A DNA stretch of 64,000 bases. It comes from a bacterium (GTDB lineage Bacteria; Verrucomicrobiota; Verrucomicrobiia; Chthoniobacterales; UBA6821). The notes under the pieces are model-generated. The model did no database searches and had not been told where the DNA came from. It saw only the letters and a program-made list of their open reading frames with translations. The stretch lies in NCBI GenBank assembly GCA_021849805.1, contig JAJZSL010000001.1, positions 1 through 64,000 on the forward strand. The letters are read 5' to 3'. Every line of letters begins with the position of its first letter. Within the stretch, counting starts at the first letter, position 1. Shown here piece after piece: positions 17,186 to 25,237 of this stretch. The position numbers were made by a program, and so were the translations under genes.

Positions 17186-17974
17186 ATGAACTTAACAAAA
17201 ATTCTCCCAAGAGTATTTTTCCTTTTTTTGATAACAAGTTTTCTGGGAAGAGGAGGAGTGATTTCTGAGGAGATGCCCATTTCATCTTCAACTTCGACTT
17301 CAACGATGATTATTACGAACGCTGATTATCTAGAGTTCAAAAAAGCTACGGCACCCTCTCCAGTAGAAATCAACAAAACACTCGATCTAGCAGCAGCAAA
17401 GGTAGACTGGATTCTAGAGGATATAGAAGTTTTCCTCTCATGGAAAAACAAGAGCGATGATCGATATCACTACTCTTTACTAGAAGAGGAAGAAGTCCTT
17501 ACTTGGAGAGCAGTAAGGGAAGGAGAACTATCCACAGCAGCCTATTGGTATCTTGGTGCTGAGAGTCAACTTTTTCTTACTGATTATTCGTTAGCAAGTG
17601 GAATGCTGCTCCTGCATCAAGAAGTCGACAATTCCAGAGTCGACAACTCCAGTTCAAGAAATCATGCCAATACCCCAGCAATCAACTCTAGTAATATCAA
17701 TGCCAATCATGAAAGCAACGGGAGTAGCTCTACAAAATCGACCGTCTCAGCTGTTGGAAGTTTCTTTGATGATTTTTTTCATGCCACTGCTCTGCTAGGA
17801 ATTTTTGGATACTTTGGTCCAGAAGGGATAATTATCGCTTATGCCTATATTCTTTCAGACTTACAGCTTACACCCCCACCATGGAATAAAAATCAAAGCC
17901 GTTATTTGCACGATGATGAAAATGGAAAATATCTGCGAGATGGGCATCCGGAGAGACTCTCCGTCTACCCTTAG
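17186..17974 (+). CDS. Unrecognised secreted/membrane protein, paralogue of 4211-4990
   Basis: I choose the ATG at 17186 because it puts a signal peptide (ILPRVFFLFLITSFLG) at the N-terminus. A longer in-frame start at 17126 adds 20 polar residues. The ~262-residue product has a Ser/Thr patch, then a domain of about 70 residues opening KVDWILEDIEVFLSW and closing YWYL...LFLTDYSLASGMLLLH. A Ser/Asn-rich linker with an approximate VDNSR/VDNSS repeat follows, then a hydrophobic stretch (FHATALLGIFGYFGPEG) and a polar tail. The domain matches the protein at 4211 in DW, F-x-S, N, EG, WY, L-x-L, D-x-S, G and LLH positions. No known family is evident. A copy of the inverted-repeat element begins five bases after the stop. 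Confidence 0.68.
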   Translation: MNLTKILPRVFFLFLITSFLGRGGVISEEMPISSSTSTSTMIITNADYLEFKKATAPSPVEINKTLDLAAAKVDWILEDIEVFLSWKNKSDDRYHYSLLEEEEVLTWRAVREGELSTAAYWYLGAESQLFLTDYSLASGMLLLHQEVDNSRVDNSSSRNHANTPAINSSNINANHESNGSSSTKSTVSAVGSFFDDFFHATALLGIFGYFGPEGIIIAYAYILSDLQLTPPPWNKNQSRYLHDDENGKYLRDGHPERLSVYP

Positions 17975-17978
17975 ATCT

Positions 17979-18144
17979 ATAGTCAAATTACTTAGAAATG
18001 ACAGGAAATGGACTTGATCTTATTTAAAAAGTGCAGCACTCTCATCCCATCACCTTATCGTTGAGATAGCGCTCGGTCTTCGGCCTTGCCTTTTTTAAAA
18101 ATCTCTGAACTCTCTCCTGTCATTTCTCAGTAACTTGATTCTAT
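17979..18144 (+). repeat. Copy 1 of a ~164-bp inverted-repeat (MITE-like) element
   Basis: This is one of four related copies in the window (others at 21616, 48011 and 57718), all in the same orientation. The ends form an imperfect inverted repeat (ATAGTCAAATTACTTAGAAA on the left). Here the right end is more diverged, with TTGATTCTAT instead of TTTGACTAT, so this copy looks older. The inside holds a nearly invariant core of about 40 bases including GAGATAGCGCTCGGTCTTCG and a nested AGTGCAG/CTGCACT-type pair, mutated on the right side here. It contains no reading frame of note. The rest of the 17975-18295 gap after this copy is unremarkable AT-rich DNA upstream of the sigma-factor gene. Confidence 0.85.
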
Positions 18145-18295
18145 CCCTAAGGTAAGACGGAATCTCTGCTTCAGAAAAATCGCGTTTTGAGCCCTTAGTT
18201 TTTCTCAACAATGATCTATTCTGATTTACTCTTCAGAGTGCTCTATGTATCAGTTTTCAAGAAACAACGTTTCTGATAAGCTCTAAGATCAATTT

Positions 18296-19066
18296 ATGCT
18301 AGATTTTCTCTTCTCTGCAGAATCAAGAGTGCAGCTCTTTTCCTTAAAGGCTTGTTGTTTTCCTGCACTCGATTTCTTGGAGCTTCAGACTAGTTTCATT
18401 AAATTTCTTCAAAGCTGTAGGGAAAAGTTGGCATTTTTTTCTCAAAAAGAAGTCGAGGTAAAAGTTGAGGAGATACCTCCTTCAGAAGCTAGCGATTCAG
18501 TTTTGGTCACTCGAACACAAGGTGGTGATTTGAGATCTTTTGATGAGCTCATCCGTAAATATCATCCGCGCCTCTATGGGCTTGTCTACCATATGACTTC
18601 TCATCATGAAGATACCAATGATTTGCTCCAAGATGTTTTTTCAAAAGCGTATCGATCGATCCATCACTTCCGTGGACAATCAAGTTTTTATACGTGGATT
18701 TATCGAATTGCTACCAATATGACGCTGAATTTTATTAAGAAACAGCGACGTTATTGTCACTCCAGTATTGATGATGAGGAGAACTCTATTGAAAAGGATC
18801 CTCAATTTATTGAAGCGAGCACAACAAAGTCGAATCAAGATCCAGCAGCTTTTATGAATAATCAAGAGTTGCAGAAACGTCTTACCAAGGCCATGCTCGA
18901 GCTCTCAGCGCAACATCGTGCTGTGGTCACTCTCTTTGATATCCAAGGAATCCCTCAATCAGAAATCGCCAAGATTCTCAAAACAAGTGAAGGAACAGTT
19001 CGCTCAAGACTTTTCTATGCTCATCGTCAGTTACAAAATGCTCTCCAGGAGTTCATGCTAAAGTAG
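18296..19066 (+). CDS. ECF-type RNA polymerase sigma factor
   Basis: The 256-residue protein contains sigma region 2 (about 80-150: FDELIRKYHPRLYGLVYHM, then DTNDLLQDVFSKAYRSIHHF, then FYTWIYRIATNMTLNFI). Region 4 (about 195-250) has SAQHRAVVTLFDIQGIPQSE, IAKILKTSEGTVRSRLFYAH, a helix-turn-helix for -35 recognition. Regions 1 and 3 are absent, as in the RpoE/ECF class. The first ~65 residues are not conserved and may be a mis-chosen start, as no ATG lies closer. It directly precedes a small membrane protein that is a good anti-sigma candidate. Both are tightly followed by livJ and livH, suggesting one transcript. Confidence 0.93.
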   Translation: MLDFLFSAESRVQLFSLKACCFPALDFLELQTSFIKFLQSCREKLAFFSQKEVEVKVEEIPPSEASDSVLVTRTQGGDLRSFDELIRKYHPRLYGLVYHMTSHHEDTNDLLQDVFSKAYRSIHHFRGQSSFYTWIYRIATNMTLNFIKKQRRYCHSSIDDEENSIEKDPQFIEASTTKSNQDPAAFMNNQELQKRLTKAMLELSAQHRAVVTLFDIQGIPQSEIAKILKTSEGTVRSRLFYAHRQLQNALQEFMLK

Positions 19067-19085
19067 CCTTACGAAAAAAAATCCT

Positions 19086-19547
19086 ATGGATGACCAACAA
19101 CTTCATCATTTGCTTGAGCTCAAGAACTGCAAATATCCTAGTTCTGCAGAGATTGAAGAATTCATTGCTGAATTTCATCGTCGTCACCATCCTCATTCTA
19201 CTTCTGTTTGGTTGCTGGAAAATCTACGAGAAAAATGGAGCCTCCTTTCCTTCTATTTTCCAGGATCAAAGCTGGCGTATGCTACTGTTGCACTATTGGT
19301 TCTCTGCTCCAGCTTCTTCTTTTTTTATCACCGATTTGATGGAGAAAATAGTACTTCTGAAGAAGTGCCACTCTGTTCGGAGCATTTTGCAGCATTGCAC
19401 TATTATTCTCTTCCCATTATTGGGCCAGGGGAAGAGGAGCCTGTTGTTTTTAATAGCACGGAAGGTCAGGAAGAAGAGGTGCTCTCCTCTATTTCTCATT
19501 TCATCAAGAGAAAACCCTCCTTACAAGGAACTCTGATTAGCTTTTAA
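19086..19547 (+). CDS. Putative anti-sigma factor (single-helix membrane protein)
   Basis: This 153-residue protein lies 19 bases after the ECF sigma gene. It has a polar N-terminal domain (about 1-58), one hydrophobic helix (about 61-82, KLAYATVALLVLCSSFFFFY) and an acidic extracytoplasmic part. That is the usual build of membrane anti-sigma factors. The N-terminal SAEIEEFIAEFHRRHHP segment lacks a zinc-binding HxxxCxxC motif, so it is not a canonical ZAS-type protein. Function is inferred from position and topology only. The stop is two bases before the livJ start. Confidence 0.55.
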   Translation: MDDQQLHHLLELKNCKYPSSAEIEEFIAEFHRRHHPHSTSVWLLENLREKWSLLSFYFPGSKLAYATVALLVLCSSFFFFYHRFDGENSTSEEVPLCSEHFAALHYYSLPIIGPGEEEPVVFNSTEGQEEEVLSSISHFIKRKPSLQGTLISF

Positions 19548-19549
19548 AA

Positions 19550-20725
19550 GTGAAGGCTGCTCTTCTTGCTCCTATTTTGCTCTTTTCTCTGCTTCTCCTC
19601 TCCAGTTGCTTCTCAAGCAAGCCAACGATCAAGATTGGTTTGAATGTAGAAGCCACGGGAGAAGTGCCAGCTGTTGGAAAATCGACAATCAATGCCGCCA
19701 AACTTTTTGTTTATCAAATCAACAGTAGCGGAGGAATCGATTTGCGTGGAGAGAAAATACCTCTTGAGCTCGTCATCGGTGATAATGAATCTAAACCAGA
19801 AGAAGCTGTAGCTGTTGCTCGGCGACTCATTGCACAAGATAAAGTCATTGCTATGATCGGGCCCAATGTTAGCTCTTGCTCCATTCCTGCTTCGGAGATT
19901 GCAGAGAGTTCAGGCTGTTTAATGATCTCTCCTTGGTCAACTAATCCTCATACAACACGCAGTAGCCATGATTCTGAAGATTCGTTTAAAAAAAATGTCT
20001 TTAGATCTTGCTTCACAGAAATCCAGGAAGCTCCTATTTTGGCTCATTTCGCTCTCCAAGAGCTTCACGCCCACCGTGCAGCTATTCTCTATGATATGTC
20101 GAGTGAATCTCCTAGCAGTGCTGCTCATCAGTTTGAAGAATCATTTAGAAAGTTGGGCGGCACTCTTGTTGCTGCAGAAACTTATACAACAGGTGATCGT
20201 GATTTTAGCACACAACTTACTAAAATTAAGTCAGTCCACCCTGACCTTCTCTTCATTCCAGCTTATTATAATGACGTACCACTGATTGCTCAGCAAGCGC
20301 GTCGTTTAGGAATCAGCGCACAATTTTTGGGATATAACTCCTGGAGTACTCCAGAGATTATTCAACTTGACGTTGAACATTGTTTAGAGAATGCATGCTT
20401 CTCAAATCATTTTTCGCCGACATCTTCTCTACCTGCAGCTAAAAAATTTGTGACACTCTATGAGAAAACCTATGATCAACCACCTGATGATATTGCTGCG
20501 CTAACTTATGATGCCATGCTGCTTCTAAGTGAAGCGATTGTGCGGGCAGGCTCTTCTAATCGCCTTTCTGTGCGTGAAGCCATGTCAAGAATAGAAAATT
20601 TTTCGGGAGTTACTGGGGATTTTTATTATTGCCAAGGAAGCCACGATCCACTCAAGAGTCTTGTTATCTTCACTATCAAGGATGGTTCCTTTGTTCCCAG
20701 GATCATGATGAAACCTCATTGGTAG
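19550..20725 (+). CDS. livJ: Branched-chain amino-acid ABC transporter substrate-binding lipoprotein
   Basis: The start is a GTG at 19550. The product has a lipoprotein signal (APILLFSLLLLSSC, Cys at about 20), so it is anchored to the membrane on the periplasmic side. The mature part is a type I periplasmic-binding fold of the LivJ/LivK group: IKIGLNVEATGEVPAVGKS, INAAKLFVYQINSSGGIDLRG, ELVIGDNESKPEEAVAVARR, then MIGPNVSSCSIPASEIAE and AAILYDMSSES. The length (391 residues) is standard. It is separated by one base from livH and by two from the upstream membrane protein. The ligand is probably a branched-chain amino acid, but amide or urea binding cannot be excluded. Confidence 0.9.
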   Translation: MKAALLAPILLFSLLLLSSCFSSKPTIKIGLNVEATGEVPAVGKSTINAAKLFVYQINSSGGIDLRGEKIPLELVIGDNESKPEEAVAVARRLIAQDKVIAMIGPNVSSCSIPASEIAESSGCLMISPWSTNPHTTRSSHDSEDSFKKNVFRSCFTEIQEAPILAHFALQELHAHRAAILYDMSSESPSSAAHQFEESFRKLGGTLVAAETYTTGDRDFSTQLTKIKSVHPDLLFIPAYYNDVPLIAQQARRLGISAQFLGYNSWSTPEIIQLDVEHCLENACFSNHFSPTSSLPAAKKFVTLYEKTYDQPPDDIAALTYDAMLLLSEAIVRAGSSNRLSVREAMSRIENFSGVTGDFYYCQGSHDPLKSLVIFTIKDGSFVPRIMMKPHW

Positions 20726-20726
20726 C

Positions 20727-21602
20727 ATGGACTATTTTTTTCAACAAACGATCAATGCTATTCAACTAGGATCGATTTATGCACTCATTGCACTAGGCTA
20801 TAGCTTGGTTTATGGAGTTCTTAGTATGATTAATTTTGCTCATGGAGCTCTCTTCATGCTCGGTGCTTTTTTTGCTCTCTTACTAGAAAAAACTTTACCT
20901 CTTCCTTTTTGGTTGCTGCTTCCTCTAACAATGCTAGCAGTAGCCTCTCTAGGTGTTTTGCTAGAACTGGTGGCTTATCGTCCTATTCGAAAAGCTCCTC
21001 GCGTTTCAGCTCTCATTACAGCTCTAGGATGTGCTCTTTTCCTGGAAAACACCACATTAGCACTAAGTCCCTATCCTAAGCATATGCCCATGTTACTTCC
21101 TCCTATTTCGATACACTGCTGTGGTTTTACCCTTTCCTCTCTTCAGATTTTAGTCATTGGAACATCGATTGTGCTAATGATTTTTTTAGATTTGATGATT
21201 CGATGGACTCCTTTCGGAATGGCTATGCGTGCTTTATCTGAAGATCGGTTAATGGTTTCACTACTTGGTATTCCAGCTAATAGAATTATTTCACTCACTT
21301 TTGCTCTAGGAGGAGCTCTTGGAGGAGCTGCTGGACTACTTTATGCAATGACCTATCCTATTGTTTCCTCCTCCATGGGGATAGTCATTGGTTGGAAAGC
21401 TTTTGTAGCAGCTGTTCTTGGGGGTATTGGGAATATTCGAGGAGCTGTTTTAGGAGCTTTTATTCTTGGAGGCATTGAAGTGCTTAGCATGATACTATTC
21501 CCATCGACTTATCGAGACCTTCTTCTCTACTCCTTACTTTTATTGATCCTAGTCATTAAACCATATGGACTTCTTGGGAAGCCTCCTCTTCGAGTAGCAT
21601 AA
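20727..21602 (+). CDS. livH: Branched-chain amino-acid ABC transporter permease LivH
   Basis: The 291-residue permease has about eight membrane segments and LivH signatures: NAIQLGSIYALIALGYSLVYG split across the first helix, then GVLSMINFAHGALFMLGAFF, a YRPIRKAPRVSALITALG loop, FGMAMRALSEDRLMVSLLGI (ATPase docking loop) and GGAAGLLYAMTYP. It pairs with LivM to make the transport channel. The gene begins one base after the livJ stop. Immediately downstream lies the second copy of the inverted-repeat element. Confidence 0.93.
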   Translation: MDYFFQQTINAIQLGSIYALIALGYSLVYGVLSMINFAHGALFMLGAFFALLLEKTLPLPFWLLLPLTMLAVASLGVLLELVAYRPIRKAPRVSALITALGCALFLENTTLALSPYPKHMPMLLPPISIHCCGFTLSSLQILVIGTSIVLMIFLDLMIRWTPFGMAMRALSEDRLMVSLLGIPANRIISLTFALGGALGGAAGLLYAMTYPIVSSSMGIVIGWKAFVAAVLGGIGNIRGAVLGAFILGGIEVLSMILFPSTYRDLLLYSLLLLILVIKPYGLLGKPPLRVA

Positions 21603-21615
21603 GTAGGATCTTATA

Positions 21616-21777
21616 TAGTCAAATTCCTTAGAAATGACAGGAAATGGACTTGATCTTTTTTAAAAAATGCAGCGTTCTTCTCCCATCACCTTATCGTTGA
21701 GATAGCGCTCGGTCTTCGGCCTTGCCTTTTTAAAAATCTCTGCACTCTTTCCTGTAATTTCTAAGTAATTTGACTAT
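21616..21777 (+). repeat. Copy 2 of the ~164-bp inverted-repeat element
   Basis: This copy lies between the 3' ends of livH (plus) and the coiled-coil gene (minus). Its termini are ATAGTCAAATTCCTTAGAAA and the complement on the right (TTTCTAAGTAATTTGACTAT), nearly perfect over ~27 bases. A nested pair, AGCG..-proximal TGCAG on the left and CTGCACT-like on the right, encloses the conserved core with GCGCTCGGTCTTCGGCCTTG. The element is flanked by TA on both sides (TATATAGTC ... GACTATAT), compatible with insertion at a TA target. It has the same orientation as the other three copies. Confidence 0.88.
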
Positions 21778-21809
21778 ATTTCTAATACTTAAAAAAAACT
21801 ATTTGCCCA

Positions 21810-23147
21810 TCACTCCTCAGAGAACTCGCTTGCTTCTTCCATGAATGCTTGTGCTCTTGCAACATGGAAGTCTCGTTCAGCTCTTCGAGCTTCACGAACA
21901 TCAATATTTTCTTGAGCAATTCGTTCTGAATGAGCAGCAAAAGAGAATGATAGCGCCGCCTCTGAAAGATAGTATGCTCGCTGAGTTCGACTTGGGTCAT
22001 TGTGATTGCTTAATACAATGACTGCTTGTTCATAAAGTTCAGCAGCTTGAAGATAATAGTCAGTTGAAAGAGGCGTTGGTGGTGGTTGACTTGCTAATAC
22101 TGCAGTTGTCCAACAATATGCTCCGTAATGAAGAAATAAAAGGAGTTTAGCTTGATCCGGATTATCTGTTTTTTTCAAAATGCTTTTAGATCGAATAAAA
22201 AGAGAAACAGCTCGACTAAAATACGTTGGAAATCTTTCATCTTCTTGAGGTTGATTTGCAAGCTCGATGATACTGAACAAATTGATACATGTTTGTTCAT
22301 AGTGCGATGAATGAACTGAATGGCACTTGATTCTTAATTTTGCTAAAAGTTGATAGGCCTTAACTAATGCTTTGCTTTTAATGATATTATTTCTGCAGAT
22401 TTTCTTTTCTTCAATTTTACTCTCTTGAGGTTGGACAAAGGGGAGATCTACTTGCTGCGTATCCTGAATAATGAGAGAAATCAATTGTTCATTTTCTGCA
22501 AGAGCTGCTTGTAGGTTCGCGCGTGCAGCGCTAAGTTGAGGAGCAACTTGGTTCTCTTGATGATTCATCGATAAGTTTCCAGTGATAACATCAATTTCTC
22601 TTTGTTGCTCAAGGCAGCGCGCTCGTGTTGCATAGCATTTCTTGAGTTGCTGAATATTTTTTTCTATAGGGTTTAGCCTCTTGTTGATTTGCTCAAACTG
22701 ATACAAATGAAGATGGTCAAAGCGCTCTAAGTTTCTTGTTCTACTTTCGAGAAGATAGTTTTCTATCGCATATTGGTATTCGAGAGCTTTTTGAAGTAGT
22801 TCAATAAGAGAATCTAACTCTACTCTTCGCTCAGAAGATGGAGAGCTTTCTTTGAGCTTCTCTAATTCTTTTTCACAAATGGCCTTCTCTTTTTCAATTT
22901 CTTGAGCTCGAGTTTGATTTTTTAGATAGATTTCAACTGTATGTTGCACAGAATCAAAAGTTCGAGAAACTCTTAGCTCTGCTGATTGATTCTCAGGAGG
23001 AGTTGGAAGATGAGTGCGAAGAAAAGCTATGATTTGGCCTAGTCTCTCTGGAGTCAGTGGGTCCTCTCCAATTCTTGTTCTCTGACTTGGGAGAAGATCT
23101 TGCAGGATAGTTTCATGATCAATTGCTAAAAACCTAGGGCGGAGATT
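21810..23147 (-). CDS. C-terminal part of a frameshift-split coiled-coil protein
   Basis: The frame is open from 23147 down to the stop at 21810. It has no ATG near its beginning; a GTG at 22949 would give 379 residues, but about 60 further in-frame codons upstream look coding (IDHETILQDLLPSQRTR, then GEDPLTPERLGQIIAFLRTH). They continue naturally from the end of the upstream gene in the neighbouring frame. The protein is almost all helical: a strong coiled coil (about QEIEKEKAICEKELEKLKES and onward), then a repeat-like helical region with YYLQAAELYEQAVIVLSNH, reminiscent of TPR or MIT-type hairpins. There is no signal peptide or membrane segment. Function unknown. Confidence 0.6.
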   Translation of the reverse strand, partial: NLRPRFLAIDHETILQDLLPSQRTRIGEDPLTPERLGQIIAFLRTHLPTPPENQSAELRVSRTFDSVQHTVEIYLKNQTRAQEIEKEKAICEKELEKLKESSPSSERRVELDSLIELLQKALEYQYAIENYLLESRTRNLERFDHLHLYQFEQINKRLNPIEKNIQQLKKCYATRARCLEQQREIDVITGNLSMNHQENQVAPQLSAARANLQAALAENEQLISLIIQDTQQVDLPFVQPQESKIEEKKICRNNIIKSKALVKAYQLLAKLRIKCHSVHSSHYEQTCINLFSIIELANQPQEDERFPTYFSRAVSLFIRSKSILKKTDNPDQAKLLLFLHYGAYCWTTAVLASQPPPTPLSTDYYLQAAELYEQAVIVLSNHNDPSRTQRAYYLSEAALSFSFAAHSERIAQENIDVREARRAERDFHVARAQAFMEEASEFSEE

Positions 23148-23551
23148 CTAGCTCTTAGAGCTGCCATTGTACCTCTTCCTTGATCAGGCCGGATGATTGT
23201 ACGATGGATAGCCTCTCTTGGAGAAAGCTCTCCATCATCCCCAAAGACAAAACGTGCTGCCTGAAGATTATTATTGAGAGTCTCTTCTAATGTTTGAAGA
23301 AGTTTCTCAAGTTCCTCTCTATGTGTTGAGGTAGTATCAACGATAGTGTGTGCTTGAAGAGAATTTGCTGAATGTCCAGCAAGAAGATTGCTCAAGGAGG
23401 AAGGAAGAGGATGAGGTAGGGGTTGCTCTTCTCTCACACTTATCCCAAATAAATCACCTGCAGTAGAAGTCGGAGGAGAAGATCGTGGAGCAACAATTTC
23501 TTCATCTCTTCTCTTTGGAGAGGAGGAGGATGGTGGATTCACTGAACTCAT
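23126..23551 (-). CDS. N-terminal part of the frameshift-split protein (Ser/Pro-rich start)
   Basis: The 141-residue product opens with a disordered Ser/Pro-rich segment (MSSVNPPSSSSPKRRDEE), then a helical part (HREELEKLLQTLEETLNNN) and ends MAALRARISALGF at a TAG (23126-23128). The stop falls in a T5 run on the coding strand (23128-23132). A one-base backward shift there joins the frame of the next feature and gives a continuous protein of about 580 residues. The 3' open frame overlaps this one. The arrangement suggests a recent inactivating deletion, a slippage-corrected gene, or a sequencing error in the run. Confidence 0.6.
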   Translation of the reverse strand: MSSVNPPSSSSPKRRDEEIVAPRSSPPTSTAGDLFGISVREEQPLPHPLPSSLSNLLAGHSANSLQAHTIVDTTSTHREELEKLLQTLEETLNNNLQAARFVFGDDGELSPREAIHRTIIRPDQGRGTMAALRARISALGF

Positions 23552-23601
23552 GGGCAGAGAAGATGCAACCAGATAAATATATCTTAAAGTTTTTAAAATT
23601 G

Positions 23602-23674
23602 CGACCCTAACGGGATTCGAACCCGTGTTACTCCCGTGAAAGGGGAGTGTCCTAGGCCTCTGGACGATAGGGTC
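23602..23674 (-). tRNA. tRNA-Glu (anticodon UUC)
   Basis: Read on the minus strand the sequence folds as a standard tRNA. The 7-bp acceptor stem pairs GACCCTA with TAGGGTC, followed by discriminator G. The anticodon stem is CTCCC/GGGAG with loop CTTTCAC, giving anticodon TTC. The T-arm is ACGGG-TTCGAAT-CCCGT. CCA is not encoded. It lies between the split coiled-coil gene and the insertion sequence. Confidence 0.97.
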
Positions 23675-23830
23675 ATTCTTTTAGAAAACCTAGAAAACGA
23701 CGAAAGAACAAAATGATAAATTCAAATTTCTGTTCTAAACTCAATAATTCTAAAGCCCAAAGAAAGGGGATGAAGACTAATTGAAAAAGCGGAGAAGTTC
23801 AACTAGAAAAAAAATCAACTAAGCAGATCC

Positions 23831-25208
23831 TGTTGCCTCATAAGTTTTGACACCCGAGTGGGAGAAATCAAGTAGATAGAAATAGGACGTTGACTCAAAA
23901 AGGATGACACCGGCAATCAAGAAGGATGCCAATGTCACAAACAATACGAAAAGAGATGCTGCCATGATTAAGGCAGCGCTATCTTCAACGAGGAGCTCAA
24001 GGTAAGAGCGTCCTTATAACCGAAGTATGTGAGGACTGGAATTACAGTCGTAAACATGCCATCAAGCTTCTCAATGCTAAGAGCGGATGGGGTGGTGATC
24101 CTCAAAAGGAAAAAGGACGACCGTCTCGTTATGGAAAAGAGGTGGAAGAAGTTTTATGGATAATTTGGAAAGCTGCTCAGCAACCTTGCGGCAAGCGTCT
24201 CATAGCAATGCTGGAACTCTGGCTTCCTTACTACAAAGAAGCACATGGAAAGCTAAAGAGTCATATCAAAGAACAAGTTCTTAGCATCAGTGCTGCCCAA
24301 ATAGATCGACTTCTTGCTCCTCGGAAAGTTGGAAGTGGCAAAGGTCGTTGCGGCACAAAGGCTGGCGGTATTTTAAAAACTCAAATTCCAATTCGTTCTG
24401 GCAACTGGGACATCACTCGTCCTGGATTTCTAGAAGCTGATGCAGTGGCTCATTGTAATACTTCCTTGCAAGGCAACTTCATTTGGAGTGTAACCTATAC
24501 AGATATCTTTAGCGGATGGACGAGCAATTGAGCGGTCTGGAATAAAAGTGCTATGTGCATTGTAGAAGCCACGCGAGATGTTGAATCCAAACTTGCTTTT
24601 GAAATACTTGGCTTTGATTGTGATAATGGAAGCGAGTTTCTCAATTGGCACTTAATTAGCTACTTCACTAACCGCCCTAGAAAGGTTTGTTTTACTCGCT
24701 CCAGACCCTATCACAAAAATGATAATGGCCATGTGGAGCAGAAAAACTGGACTCATCTCAGGCAGCTCCTTGGCTATGAGCGCTTCGATGATGAGACCCT
24801 TCTCCCACTCATCAATGAAATCTATGAAGAGTATTGGGAGTTGCTCAACAACTTCTTCATGCCTTGCATGAAGCTCCTGAAAAAGAGCGTTACGGAGCTA
24901 AAATCAAACGCCAACATGATAAACCCATGACTGCTTGCCATCGTTTGCTTCAAAGTGAGCATCTTTCTCAAGAAGCTAAAGAAAAACTCAAAACCAAACG
25001 AGCCACCCTCAATCCCTTCAAACTTCAACAAAAACTAGAACAAAAACTTTGCCAGCTGCATTATTCGCTTCGTTCAACTCGTCCTACGGACTCCTTGAAC
25101 TTCGCTCCCAATGCAGCTACTTTAAACACAACCTCGGTGTCATGATTTATGAGGCAACGTCCTCTTACTTTCTTCTACTCTCGGGTGTCATTTACTTTTG
25201 AGGCAACA
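23831..25208 (+). mobile_element. Degenerate insertion sequence with rve-type (DDE) transposase
   Basis: The left end (from 23831) begins TGTTGCCTCATAAGTTTTGA and continues to CACCCGAG. The right end (to 25208) has the complementary TGTTGCCTCA...TGACACCCGAG pattern on the other strand, so the element has terminal inverted repeats of about 30 bases. A second, very similar right-end sequence lies just inside (25133-25158). No clear target-site duplication is visible. The single transposase gene inside is inactivated by two stops and a frameshift. The element therefore cannot move by itself. It inserted in the intergenic DNA between tRNA-Glu and the HIT gene. Confidence 0.85.
23932..25145 (+). 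pseudogene. Inactivated integrase-core (DDE) transposase
   Basis: Reading from the ATG at 23932 (or 23926), the transposase is interrupted by a TGA at codon 12 (23965-23967), a second TGA at 24529-24531, and a one-base loss near 24876 that shifts the frame. Across the lesions the order is conserved: a helix-turn-helix-like start (VLITEVCEDWNYSRKHAIKL), the first Asp in GFLEADAVAHC, TYTDIFSGWTSN, the second Asp in FDCDNGSEFLNWHL, and the Glu in RSRPYHKNDNGHVEQKNW. Thus the DDE catalytic residues remain but the protein cannot be made in one piece. Both TGA codons are one C-to-T step from CGA (Arg), which family members plausibly had there. I do not assign the IS family with certainty. Confidence 0.85.
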
Positions 25209-25237
25209 AGAGATTCTCTACTAATCTAAAATGAATT

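Noticed and set aside
17979-18144. CRISPR-like reading of the repeated element
   Set aside because: The four copies are far apart, have terminal inverted repeats and no spacers, so there is no array.
19090-19536. A 148-residue plus-strand frame overlapping the anti-sigma candidate
   Set aside because: Its composition is very hydrophobic and irregular. The overlapping 153-residue frame follows the sigma gene at a normal distance and has a natural anti-sigma topology.
24142-24531. A standalone 129-residue gene starting with GTG at 24142
   Set aside because: The frame extends upstream to 23932 and continues downstream across a TGA into transposase motifs, so it is a fragment of the broken transposase.
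23932-25145. TGA reassigned to tryptophan, as suggested by two in-frame TGA codons
   Set aside because: Only the dead transposase contains such codons, where arginine (CGA) is expected. Genes such as ubiD and permease-coupled livG-type genes end with TGA as a stop, so the code appears standard.
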